Assembly (NCBI GenBank): GCA_027081495.1
Contig: JALWKJ010000022.1
Span: forward strand, 1-7,590
Origin: Campylobacterales bacterium
GTDB lineage: Bacteria > Campylobacterota > Campylobacteria > Campylobacterales > QNZT01
Reading direction: 5' to 3'
Length of the DNA stretch: 7,590 nucleotides
In this document: positions 1-6,423 of the stretch, piece by piece
Layout of the letters: each line of letters opens with the position of its first letter
Numbering within the stretch: the first letter of the stretch is position 1
Position numbers and translations under genes: made by a program
Notes under the pieces: generated by a model
Seen by the model: only the letters and a program-made list of their open reading frames with translations
Told to the model about the DNA's origin: nothing
The model's database searches: none

Positions 1-6
1 GGCTTA

Positions 7-1725
7 ATGAGCATACCGATTCATACATACGACGCTGTTATAGTAGGCGCTGGTCTAGCGGGACTCGCGGCTGCCAGAGAGCTAAAGAAACAGGGAAAAA
101 ATGTTGTGGTTTTAACAAAACTTCATCCTCTTAGAAGTCACTCGGGAGCAGCGCAAGGAGGCATAAATGCGGCTTTGGCGGAAGCCGATAGCGTAGAACT
201 TCATGAGTTCGACACGGTTAAAGGAAGCGATTATCTCGCCGATCAGGATGCCGTTGAGTTTATGTGCCAAACAGCTCCCGAAGCCGTTAGGTGGGCTGAA
301 AAAATGGGAGCGGTTTTTAGTAGAACCGAAAAAGGAGAGATTGCTCAGCGTCCGTTTGGAGGTCAGTCGCACCCTAGAGCCTGTTTTGCCAAAGATCGTA
401 CCGGACTTACGCTTTTGCAGACGATTTTCGAGCAGGCAAATCGTCTTGAAGTAGAGTTTTTGGACGAATGGTATGTTTCTGATATTATCTACGACTCTAA
501 CAGCTCTACCGTTAGCGGCGTAGTGGGGTATAACATAAAAACCAGCGAACCGGCGATATTTAACGCCAAAGCGGTAATGTTCGCGACAGGCGGATACGGA
601 AGAGCTTTTAAAATCAACTCGAACGCTCATGCAAATACGGGAGATGCGCTCTCTATAGTCGCAAGACACGGTTTGCCGCTTGAAGATATGGAATTTGTTC
701 AGTTTCATCCGACGGGACTTGCCGGAACGGGGATACTTATGAGTGAAGCCGCCAGAGGAGAGGGCGGTAAGCTTATAAATAGCGAAGGCGAGAGATTTAT
801 GCAAAAATATGCTCCGGATAAGATGGAGCTAGGTCCTAGAGATTTGGTTAGTCGTTCTATTACCCAGGAGATACTTGAAGGAAGGGGCGTTGGACCGAAC
901 AAAGATTGCGTCTATCTTGATCTTAGTCATTTGGGAAAAGAGAAAATCATGGAGAGATTGCCCGAACTTCGCGATCTCGCTTTGACATTTTTAGGACTCG
1001 ATATGATAAAAGAGCCTATTATGATTGCGGCGACAGCACACTATTCTATGGGAGGAATTCCCGTGACGATCGCGGGTAATGTTAGAAAATCGCCTACCGA
1101 AACGGTTACCGGTTTTTATGCTGCCGGAGAGTGTTCATGCGTTAGTGTTCACGGAGCGAACAGACTTGGCGCAAATTCAGTACTTGAAGCGATGCTTTTT
1201 GGTCGTCATGTAGGACAGACTATAGCAAAAGATCTTGATCATCTTGAGTTAAAACCCGCAAAACAGAGCGATGCGGACAACGCTATAAAAGAGATGCAGA
1301 CTATTCTTTCGAACAACGGATCGCAAAAAGTACCCCAAATAAGAAGCGAACTTCAATCTTCTATGACCGACAATGCCGGAGTTTTTAGAACCGAAGAGTC
1401 TTTGAAAAAACAGAAAAAGATTATAGAAGAGTTGTCGCAAAGATATAAAGATATTCGAATAGACGATAAGAGTAAAGTTTACAATACCGATTTACAAGAA
1501 GCGATAGAGCTTGGTCATATGCTAGAGTACTCCGCTTTTATCGTAGAGGGCGCGCTTGCGAGAAAAGAGAGCAGGGGGGCTCATTATAGAAATGACTACA
1601 ATAAAAGAGATGACAAGAAATTTTTAAAACATACTTTTGCGTATATGGGTAAAAGAGGTGCTATAAAATTGGAATATGCGGATGTGGTTTTAGGAAAATT
1701 TGAACCCCAAGAGCGAACTTATTAG
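7..1725 (+). CDS. sdhA: Succinate dehydrogenase/fumarate reductase flavoprotein subunit (E-type, SdhA/MfrA-like)
   Basis: Catalytic subunit interconverting succinate and fumarate with FAD. The Rossmann motif GAGLAG lies at residues 14-19. RSHSGAAQGG at 43-52 contains H45, the expected covalent FAD ligand. The dicarboxylate site is complete by motif: QFHPTG with H234, EAARGEGG with E247 and R250, the proton-relay/catalytic arginine R278 in GPRDL, H345 in AHYSMGG, and R386 in HGANRLGAN. The C-terminal SRGAHYRNDY motif is typical of the family, and 572 residues is the usual length. ATG at 7 is chosen because the FAD motif begins soon after it. The frame is open to the window edge (only two codons visible), so a longer N-terminus cannot be excluded. 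A TAA in another frame overlaps this ATG (TAATG, 5-9), as if an upstream gene ends there. Unlike Campylobacter/Wolinella MfrA, no twin-arginine signal is seen, so a cytoplasmic location is inferred. Direction (SQR or QFR) cannot be read from sequence. Confidence 0.95.
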   Translation: MSIPIHTYDAVIVGAGLAGLAAARELKKQGKNVVVLTKLHPLRSHSGAAQGGINAALAEADSVELHEFDTVKGSDYLADQDAVEFMCQTAPEAVRWAEKMGAVFSRTEKGEIAQRPFGGQSHPRACFAKDRTGLTLLQTIFEQANRLEVEFLDEWYVSDIIYDSNSSTVSGVVGYNIKTSEPAIFNAKAVMFATGGYGRAFKINSNAHANTGDALSIVARHGLPLEDMEFVQFHPTGLAGTGILMSEAARGEGGKLINSEGERFMQKYAPDKMELGPRDLVSRSITQEILEGRGVGPNKDCVYLDLSHLGKEKIMERLPELRDLALTFLGLDMIKEPIMIAATAHYSMGGIPVTIAGNVRKSPTETVTGFYAAGECSCVSVHGANRLGANSVLEAMLFGRHVGQTIAKDLDHLELKPAKQSDADNAIKEMQTILSNNGSQKVPQIRSELQSSMTDNAGVFRTEESLKKQKKIIEELSQRYKDIRIDDKSKVYNTDLQEAIELGHMLEYSAFIVEGALARKESRGAHYRNDYNKRDDKKFLKHTFAYMGKRGAIKLEYADVVLGKFEPQERTY

Positions 1726-1733
1726 GAAAAACG

Positions 1734-2720
1734 ATGGCAGAACAAAATAAAATGAAATTATTATTTAATGTATTTAGATTTAATAGTGAGACGGATTATT
1801 TGCCTCATTATGACAAAATCGAGATGGAAGTCGGCGAGGGCGAGGTTGTACTGGATATTTTAAATCGTATTAAATGGGAGCATGACGGATCGTTTTCTTA
1901 TCGAAGAAGCTGCCGCCATGGAATCTGTGGAAGCTGCGCCGTAAAAGTAAACGGCAAAGCGACGCTCTCATGCAAAGATAGAGTAGCGGATCTTGTAGAA
2001 CTCTTTGGTAAAGAGTTGACGATAGAGCCTCAAAACAAAGCAAGAGTGATTAAAGATATGGTTATCGATAAAAAAGATTTTTGGAGTAAATATAACTCGG
2101 TAGAGCCGTATCTTAAAACCGAGATAGACGAACATCCAAAAAAGGAAAATATCGTATCGCCTGAAATTGCCGAGATGATAGACGAAGCCGATTACTGTAT
2201 TCAGTGCGGTAACTGTTACTATTCTTGCCCCGCCGTAAGCGTAAACGAGGATTATTTAGGTCCGGCGGCTCTTGCGATTACTTATAGATTCAACGCGGAT
2301 GTCAGAGATGAAGGAAAAAGAGACAGGCTTGAGAGCGTAAACGAGATAGGTTCCGGTGTTTGGGATTGCGTAAAATGTTTTGAGTGCGCCGAGGCTTGTC
2401 CCAAAGAGATCGATCCTATAGGAAAGATAACTAAACTTCACCGGCAGACATTTGAAGAAGATATGGCAAAAGACAATGTGGCGGTTCGCCATGCGGTAGG
2501 TTTTAAATGGTCTATCGATAAACATGGTCTTTTAGATGAGGGAGAGTTGGTCAAATATTCCGAAGGGTTGTTTGGCGTCTTAAAGCATGTTCCAGAAGCC
2601 ATAGCGATGTATAAAAAAGGTAAAATCGTTATGCCATGGGAGATGCCTAAGTCCGAAAATCTTGATGAAATTCAAAAACTTATCAAATCAGCTTCCACCG
2701 CGAAGTTCAAGGGGAAATAA
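1734..2720 (+). CDS. sdhB: Succinate dehydrogenase/fumarate reductase iron-sulfur subunit with HdrC-like tail
   Basis: Electron-transfer subunit linking the flavin to the HdrB-like third subunit. The N-terminal plant-type ferredoxin domain holds a [2Fe-2S] site with C60, C65, C68 and C80. Two further cysteine clusters follow: C155-x2-C158-x2-C161-x3-C165-Pro, and C212-x2-C215-x2-C218-x3-C222-Pro. Classical SdhB/FrdB lacks a Cys at the C215 position and binds a [3Fe-4S] centre there, so this protein probably carries two [4Fe-4S] clusters. At 328 residues it is about 80-90 longer than classical SdhB. The tail (about 245-315) has the HdrC-like pattern GLLDEGEL, then LKHVPEAIAMYKKGKIVMPWE. The gene starts 8 bases after the sdhA stop with AGGAAAA at 1724-1730 as RBS, so the two are co-transcribed. 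Family assignment is firm; the cluster types are inferred from cysteine spacing. Confidence 0.94.
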   Translation: MAEQNKMKLLFNVFRFNSETDYLPHYDKIEMEVGEGEVVLDILNRIKWEHDGSFSYRRSCRHGICGSCAVKVNGKATLSCKDRVADLVELFGKELTIEPQNKARVIKDMVIDKKDFWSKYNSVEPYLKTEIDEHPKKENIVSPEIAEMIDEADYCIQCGNCYYSCPAVSVNEDYLGPAALAITYRFNADVRDEGKRDRLESVNEIGSGVWDCVKCFECAEACPKEIDPIGKITKLHRQTFEEDMAKDNVAVRHAVGFKWSIDKHGLLDEGELVKYSEGLFGVLKHVPEAIAMYKKGKIVMPWEMPKSENLDEIQKLIKSASTAKFKGK

Positions 2721-2722
2721 TC

Positions 2723-3601
2723 ATGGCAAATTTAAAATACGCGCTCTATACTGGATGTACGGCAAGAGAGAGTACTCCTGAACTTTTAAAATCAACTATG
2801 GCGATAGCGGAAGCTCTTGATATCGAACTTGTTTTGCTTGATGAAGCTTCGTGTTGCGGAGCTAGTCATCTGCAGGATTTTGACGATATGCTTTCCTTGA
2901 CGCTAAATGCCAGAAATATCTGTTATGCAGAAAAACTGGGATTACCGATGGTTACTATCTGTAACACTTGCCAACTAAATACCGCAATGACAAAAGATAG
3001 ACTTGATTCTGACAACGAACTCAAAAACAGGGTAAACGAAAAACTTAAAGAGGTAGGACTTGAATACAAAGGCACAAGCGATGTGAAACATTTTCTTTAT
3101 GCGCTTGTCGATGATCTTGGACTTGATGAAATAACCAAAAAAGTCGTAAAACCTTTAAGTGATCTTCAAATAGCGGCATACTACGGATGCCATAACATCA
3201 GACCTTCTCATTTGCAGCAAAAGAGCAATGGAGGTGAAAATCCGTATGTTCCAAACTCTATAGACAGACTTATAGTGGCGCTTGGCGCAAAAAATGTCGA
3301 GTATGAGCATAAAAACAAATGCTGTGGATTTCATGTAGAACTCCAAGCTCCGAAAACCGCGAACAGACTCTCCGGAAACGCGATGCTTGACGCTATAGAC
3401 AACGGCGCGCAGACTTTGGTTACGCCATGTCCTTTGTGCCATTTGCGCATGGATGTGCAGCAGCACAATATCGCCAAAGAGATGGGAAGAGAAATCGATA
3501 TACCGGTTCTTCATCTCCCACAAATGGTTGGATTGGCGCTTGGAATAGAGCCTGTCAAACTTGGTCTAAATCATAATGTTGCCGATGTGACATTTGTCTA
3601 A
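2723..3601 (+). CDS. sdhE: HdrB-like CCG-domain subunit of E-type succinate dehydrogenase/fumarate reductase (SdhE/MfrE)
   Basis: Third subunit of the complex, related to heterodisulfide reductase subunit B. It replaces the haem b membrane anchor of classical enzymes and is thought to pass electrons to or from (methyl)menaquinone. Two CCG domains are visible: C12, C44-C45-G46, C80-x2-C83; and C156, C200-C201-G202, C236-P-L-C239. The C156 to C200 gap is 43 residues, slightly longer than the usual 31-39, owing to a Gln/Asn/Gly-rich insert near 164-174. No transmembrane segment is apparent, so membrane contact is probably peripheral. The ATG follows the sdhB stop by only 2 bases, with an AGGGGA Shine-Dalgarno inside the end of sdhB (about 2710-2715), indicating translational coupling. 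This SdhE is unrelated to the flavinylation factor of the same name. An annotation pipeline might call it 'CoB-CoM heterodisulfide reductase subunit B'; the operon context argues for the SdhABE role. Confidence 0.92.
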   Translation: MANLKYALYTGCTARESTPELLKSTMAIAEALDIELVLLDEASCCGASHLQDFDDMLSLTLNARNICYAEKLGLPMVTICNTCQLNTAMTKDRLDSDNELKNRVNEKLKEVGLEYKGTSDVKHFLYALVDDLGLDEITKKVVKPLSDLQIAAYYGCHNIRPSHLQQKSNGGENPYVPNSIDRLIVALGAKNVEYEHKNKCCGFHVELQAPKTANRLSGNAMLDAIDNGAQTLVTPCPLCHLRMDVQQHNIAKEMGREIDIPVLHLPQMVGLALGIEPVKLGLNHNVADVTFV

Positions 3602-3608
3602 AGAGCAC

Positions 3609-3645
3609 TTCTTTAAATAAGATAGTTTTTATCCTGTTTAAAGAA
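3609..3645 (+). terminator. AT-rich hairpin after sdhE (possible weak terminator)
   Basis: A perfect 9-bp inverted repeat, TTCTTTAAA (3609-3617) and TTTAAAGAA (3637-3645), is extended inward by a T-G and an A-T pair. After one mismatch, GATA (3621-3624) pairs with TATC (3630-3633), leaving a 5-base GTTTT loop. It begins 8 bases after the sdhE stop. Position suggests transcription termination, but the stem is GC-poor and no clean T-tract follows, so it may instead be an attenuator, an mRNA 3'-end stabiliser or an operator for the downstream gene. Confidence 0.45.
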
Positions 3646-3654
3646 ACTCTTGGT

Positions 3655-3660
3655 TATAAT
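3655..3660 (+). promoter_or_regulatory. -10 box of the superoxide reductase promoter
   Basis: A perfect TATAAT lies 31 bases before the ATG at 3692. No convincing TTGACA is present about 17 bases upstream; that region (about 3632-3638) falls in the 3' arm of the hairpin at 3609-3645. Campylobacterota sigma-70 promoters commonly rely on a strong -10 without a conserved -35, so this is a plausible independent promoter. AAGGAA at 3681-3686 is the matching RBS. Confidence 0.6.
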
Positions 3661-3691
3661 TGTATCGCAAAACCAAAAATAAGGAAATAAA

Positions 3692-4078
3692 ATGCCGAAA
3701 ATTAACAGATATGTTGACATAGATACGGTTGAGAGAGAGTCTAAAAAAGATTATATAGATAGACATTCACCGTTTATTCATTGTGAAGATAACGCAAAAG
3801 CGGGAGAAAAATTTGCCGTGACGGTAAAAGTCGGAAAGGAATATTGTCATCCGGACGATTTTGATCATTTTATCGCAAATATCGCGCTTTATAATGCAGA
3901 CACTCTACTTGCAAGAGCCGATTTTCTTCCGGGAACTCTTGGAAATGCCTGTGGTCAAACGGAAGTTACATTTAACATCGTGCCTACGGGGAAAAAATTA
4001 AATCTCGTAGCTCAAAGCTACTGCACGAAACACGGCGTTTGGGAGAGCGATCCAAAAACCGTAACTATTAGCGAGTAA
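3692..4078 (+). CDS. Superoxide reductase, neelaredoxin type (class II desulfoferrodoxin family)
   Basis: Reduces superoxide to hydrogen peroxide at a mononuclear Fe(His)4Cys centre in the cytoplasm, without releasing oxygen; this is typical of anaerobes and microaerophiles. All five iron ligands can be placed: H25 in DRHSP, H53 and H59 in HPDDFDH, and C111 and H114 in CTKHG. The N-terminal desulforedoxin domain with its four cysteines is absent, which makes it a one-iron enzyme. The 128-residue length fits, with an N-terminal extension of about 11 residues compared with the smallest members. The family's EKHxP active-site loop reads D23-R24-H25-S-P here, a conservative but noticeable change at the glutamate and lysine that influence catalysis. 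The ATG is preceded by AAGGAA with a good spacer. The gene has its own promoter and a downstream terminator, so it is probably monocistronic. Electron donor unknown; no rubredoxin gene lies nearby. Confidence 0.9.
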   Translation: MPKINRYVDIDTVERESKKDYIDRHSPFIHCEDNAKAGEKFAVTVKVGKEYCHPDDFDHFIANIALYNADTLLARADFLPGTLGNACGQTEVTFNIVPTGKKLNLVAQSYCTKHGVWESDPKTVTISE

Positions 4079-4083
4079 ACTTT

Positions 4084-4117
4084 ATGGAGGCTCTTGCCTC
4101 CGTTATTTAGATTTTTT
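4084..4117 (+). terminator. Intrinsic terminator between convergent genes
   Basis: GGAGGC (4086-4091) pairs perfectly with GCCTCC (4096-4101) around a TCTT loop, extended by a T-G and an A-T pair at the base (4084-4103). On the + strand the stem is followed by T-rich sequence including six Ts at 4112-4117, so it should end the superoxide reductase transcript. The stem also abuts the stop codon of the minus-strand gene (4103-4105). It may serve that gene too, although the minus-strand side lacks a strong T-run. Confidence 0.75.
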
Positions 4118-4699
4118 CTTAAAATACCAGAAAAAAAGATATGAGATGACATTCAAAAAAGCGCCTATTACGGCTAAAAGCGTATCTTTATGAGCATCCC
4201 ATACATCTCCTTGTATTCCTAAAAAAGCCATTCCCAGATCGGGATGAAAATATATCGCAGCAGCCCACTCAAGGATCTCATATAGAGCCGATATAGAAAC
4301 TATGGTCGTAAAGGTAAAAATCAGCGCAATCTTTTTTTGCTTGACATAAAAGGAGATTATTTCGAAAAAAGTTCTAAAAAACAAAAGTCCGAAAAGAAAG
4401 TGTACAAGACGATCAAAATGATTTCTTTCAAATCCGAAAAATTTCGTAATAACATCGAAATACTCCATTTTTGCATATGTAAAATGAGCTCCAAGTGAAT
4501 GCAGCGATGCAAAAACAAGCAGCATTATCAGTGCGTTTAGCGAGAGTTTATACTTTTTATCTATCCATATAAGAATGGGAAAAAATAGTACGACAAGCAC
4601 ATTTTCAAGAAACCAGTCGCTTGGATATTTTGGATTTATTGCGGAAACGATCCATATAACGATATAAATCATGTAGAGTATTTTATGTGATTTTAGCAA
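4103..4699 (-). CDS. DUF2238 (YjdF-like) multipass membrane protein
   Basis: Inner-membrane protein of unknown biochemical function. About six hydrophobic segments can be seen, near residues 7-22, 29-45, 53-70, 95-118, 125-150 and 172-192, with a lysine-rich C-terminus (FKKKSK). Family-typical polar motifs lie between or within them: LHSLGAHFTYAKM, RNHFDRLVHFLFG, EILEWAAA, and the diagnostic QGDVWDAHKDTLLAVIGA near the end. At 198 residues it is the usual family length. The start is a TTG, chosen because AAAGGAG (plus-strand complement at about 4707-4713) lies 6-7 bases upstream; the next in-frame ATG, nine codons in, has no comparable RBS. It is convergent with the superoxide reductase gene and divergent from the prepilin peptidase gene, so it is probably its own transcription unit. 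No sequence evidence ties it to either neighbour. The family call is confident; the function is unknown. Confidence 0.85.
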   Translation of the reverse strand: MLKSHKILYMIYIVIWIVSAINPKYPSDWFLENVLVVLFFPILIWIDKKYKLSLNALIMLLVFASLHSLGAHFTYAKMEYFDVITKFFGFERNHFDRLVHFLFGLLFFRTFFEIISFYVKQKKIALIFTFTTIVSISALYEILEWAAAIYFHPDLGMAFLGIQGDVWDAHKDTLLAVIGAFLNVISYLFFWYFKKKSK

Positions 4700-4705
4700 T
4701 TTATA

Positions 4706-4713
4706 CTCCTTTG
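4706..4713 (-). promoter_or_regulatory. RBS deciding the TTG start of the DUF2238 gene
   Basis: On the minus strand this reads AAAGGAGT, a strong Shine-Dalgarno, ending 6 bases before the TTG codon at 4699-4697. It supports the non-ATG start over the internal ATG. Confidence 0.7.
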
Positions 4714-4756
4714 ATGCTGATGAATTTTCTCATGATTTTACTGAAATAACCGATAG

Positions 4757-4763
4757 TTATAAG
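4757..4763. promoter_or_regulatory. Possible shared -10 element in the divergent intergenic region
   Basis: The 84-base gap between the divergent DUF2238 and prepilin peptidase genes contains the palindrome TTATAA (4757-4762). It reads TATAAG on the + strand (4758-4763) and TATAAC on the - strand. Either could act as a -10 box. On the + side the leader would be very short, about 14 bases before the GTG at 4784. No clear -35 is seen for either direction. Confidence 0.3.
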
Positions 4764-4772
4764 AGACTATGT

Positions 4773-4778
4773 AAAGGA
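4773..4778 (+). promoter_or_regulatory. RBS deciding the GTG start of tadV
   Basis: AAAGGA lies 5 bases before the GTG at 4784. An ATG at 4769 is followed at once by a stop (ATGTAA), so it is not an alternative start. Confidence 0.6.
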
Positions 4779-4783
4779 TTTTT

Positions 4784-5191
4784 GTGGATTGGATATTGAC
4801 CGTTTATGTGCTTTTTTCATTGCCTATTTTATATGAGGATATAAAGTACCAAAATATTCCGGATAGGTATTCATTGAGTGCGATAGCAATACTTATTTTT
4901 TTGATATGGTATTTTGGGTACTCCTTGAGCGCTGCAATGATAGCCGCCGGTTTTGTGATAGCGATATTTTTGATACCTCTGTTTTTCGGTATGAATTTTG
5001 GAGGAGGCGATCTTAGGTATGGCGTTATGAGCGCATTGGTAGTAGGTTTTCCGTATATCGCCTATTGGCTGATCGTTTCATCTTTGATACATATAGCTGT
5101 GTTGGCGATTACCGGAAAAAGAGTTTTTGGATTTGCTCCCGCAATGTTTCTAGCAACTATTATATTGCCGTATCTGCCTTTGAAATTTTAG
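4784..5191 (+). CDS. tadV: Prepilin peptidase, A24 family, TadV/CpaA type
   Basis: Integral-membrane aspartyl protease that cleaves the leader from Flp-type prepilins and pseudopilins before pilus assembly. The 135-residue protein has only the peptidase domain, without the N-terminal methyltransferase and cysteine motifs of PilD, as expected for TadV/CpaA. Both catalytic aspartates are placed by motif: D19 in YEDIKYQNIPD (family D-x5-IP pattern) and D76 in GGGDLRYG (family GxGD). The lysine often found two residues after GxGD is arginine here. FAPAMFLAT near the C-terminus matches the family's PxAPaLalG segment. Several hydrophobic segments span nearly the whole length. It begins with GTG after AAAGGA. 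The next gene, encoding a TadG-like protein, is 86 bases downstream on the same strand, which supports a Tad pilus role over a type II secretion or type IVa role. No Flp pilin gene is visible beside it. Confidence 0.87.
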   Translation: MDWILTVYVLFSLPILYEDIKYQNIPDRYSLSAIAILIFLIWYFGYSLSAAMIAAGFVIAIFLIPLFFGMNFGGGDLRYGVMSALVVGFPYIAYWLIVSSLIHIAVLAITGKRVFGFAPAMFLATIILPYLPLKF

Positions 5192-5203
5192 AAGAAAATA
5201 GTC

Positions 5204-5231
5204 AAAAAAGTTTTATTATGTAAACTTTTTT
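5204..5231 (+). repeat. Perfect 10-bp inverted repeat between tadV and the tadG-like gene
   Basis: AAAAAAGTTT (5204-5213) and AAACTTTTTT (5222-5231) form a perfect stem around an 8-base loop. The stem has one G-C pair but ends in six Ts, like a very AT-rich bidirectional terminator. It starts 12 bases after the tadV stop and could separate tadV from the following gene, or reduce read-through. Possible TATA-like hexamers follow at 5233-5238, but no promoter can be assigned with confidence in the remaining 46 bases before the next ATG. Confidence 0.45.
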
Positions 5232-5277
5232 ATATATTTGTCGATATTGTTCATAAGGATAGTGTCGAAGGAAAATA

Positions 5278-6423
5278 ATGAGAAAAGCTATAATCGTACC
5301 GTTTGCGCTTGGGATGGTATTAATGTCGGGTTTGTTTCTATTTGGAGGAAGCGTTGCAGATGAAATGCTTTTAAAAAACAGATATTTCAAATTGAAAGAA
5401 TTTACCGAAAAAGCGGCGATTGCGGCGGCAAATTATTATAACCTAGATCAGGATACTCAAAGCGCGCAACAAAAAACGCTCTCGTTGATGAGCGCAAACC
5501 CTATTTACGATTCCGTTGCAAATGAAATAAATTTTATATGGAGAGGCGGCGATGAAGTGACCGTAGGGATAAGCAAAGACAGCTTTCAGCCGTTTTGGCT
5601 CAAAATGTTTGGATTAAATACCGTAAATATAGAGGATGTAAATTCCACGGCGCGGCTGGTAAACGCATCCGATACGATTTCAGAAACAACGAAAGAGTTT
5701 GTTCCTATAGCCATAAACGAAAGAGATCTAATACCCGGCGATGTATTGAAATTAAAATATCAGATACTTGAATGCAATAGCGTCAAATGTTGTGATTTTG
5801 ATAGCGGATTTGACGCAAAGATGAGTTTCGGCGGCGGATATTGCGGAGGTAGTTTTAACTTTTCAACCACATGTACAAATATCAGTATCGGCTGGCAACA
5901 TCACGGAGGGGGATTTTGCGGAGGTTTTGGGACTCAGGTTCAAACTTGTTCGCAAGGATTTCCGTGGATGCCCTCTATGACATTTTCAAATCGATATAAC
6001 TGGCATACGGATGAATATAATGTTTTTTACGCAATAGATTTGGAAGCAGATGAAAATCTTCAAAACGGCATCTCTCACAATGCTCATTGGAAACAGTATT
6101 TATCTCAAACGAGAGCGACTCCAAAACATAGCTATAACGCTTGGATTAATCTTTTGAAAATGCAAAGTAGTGTCCGCTTTTTATGTGCAAGCACCGGCGG
6201 ATGTGCGCAAACTTCACAGCTTCAGCAAGCAGTAAACGCTTTTAAAAAGATAAAAGGAGAAGTTTTTGATATAGCGACGGTGAATAACAAAGCTGAAATC
6301 AGCGGTTTTGTAACGGTAAGATTAAAAAAAATAAAGTCTAAAAACGGAAGAAACGGTTATTTGAAGATAGTTCTTGAAGTACTGGAAAACCAAAATAACA
6401 AACAAGTAAGGTTGATAGATTAA
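5278..6423 (+). CDS. TadG-like pilus-assembly protein (TadE/TadG family), Cys/Gly-rich
   Basis: Probable accessory or minor component of the Tad/Flp pilus, anchored in the inner membrane with its bulk in the periplasm. A hydrophobic segment at residues 5-24 follows a short basic start (MRK). It leads into an amphipathic stretch at about 27-53 (KLKEFTEKAAIAAANYY) resembling the family's LQnAaDAAALAAA region. FVPIAINERDLIPGDVLKLK (141-160) resembles the middle TadG segment before the von Willebrand-like part. Residues 166-224 are rich in Gly and Cys with a 25-residue tandem repeat: GGGYCGG...TC at 185-199 and GGGFCGG...TC at 210-224. Nine cysteines in total suggest disulfides formed outside the cytoplasm. 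The C-terminus (340-380) is beta-like and charged. The RBS AAGGAAAA precedes the ATG by a few bases, and the stop overlaps the next gene's start. The family call rests on N-terminal pattern and context, so it could be another Tad minor protein. Confidence 0.6.
   Translation: MRKAIIVPFALGMVLMSGLFLFGGSVADEMLLKNRYFKLKEFTEKAAIAAANYYNLDQDTQSAQQKTLSLMSANPIYDSVANEINFIWRGGDEVTVGISKDSFQPFWLKMFGLNTVNIEDVNSTARLVNASDTISETTKEFVPIAINERDLIPGDVLKLKYQILECNSVKCCDFDSGFDAKMSFGGGYCGGSFNFSTTCTNISIGWQHHGGGFCGGFGTQVQTCSQGFPWMPSMTFSNRYNWHTDEYNVFYAIDLEADENLQNGISHNAHWKQYLSQTRATPKHSYNAWINLLKMQSSVRFLCASTGGCAQTSQLQQAVNAFKKIKGEVFDIATVNNKAEISGFVTVRLKKIKSKNGRNGYLKIVLEVLENQNNKQVRLID

Noticed and set aside
112..804. Long minus-strand open frame opposite sdhA
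   Set aside because: It is a shadow of the highly conserved sdhA coding sequence; the translation is basic and low in recognisable motifs, with no RBS or neighbours.
3155..3523. Minus-strand open frame opposite sdhE
   Set aside because: It lies entirely within the conserved CCG-domain gene and shows no family pattern; treated as a shadow.
5239..5268. Direct repeat TGTCGA at 5239-5244 and 5263-5268 upstream of the tadG-like gene
   Set aside because: Six bases twice in a short AT-rich region is expected often enough by chance, and the second copy runs into the RBS.
5341..5364. Prepilin-peptidase-like cleavage site (GG|SVADE, glutamate at +5) at residues 23-29 of the TadG-like protein
   Set aside because: In real prepilins the cleavage site precedes the hydrophobic segment; here the hydrophobic stretch (5-24) comes first, so the match is probably chance.
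5202..5390. Small minus-strand frame spanning the tadV-tadG gap
   Set aside because: It runs across the AT-rich hairpin and the start of the TadG-like gene, and its predicted product lacks any recognisable feature.
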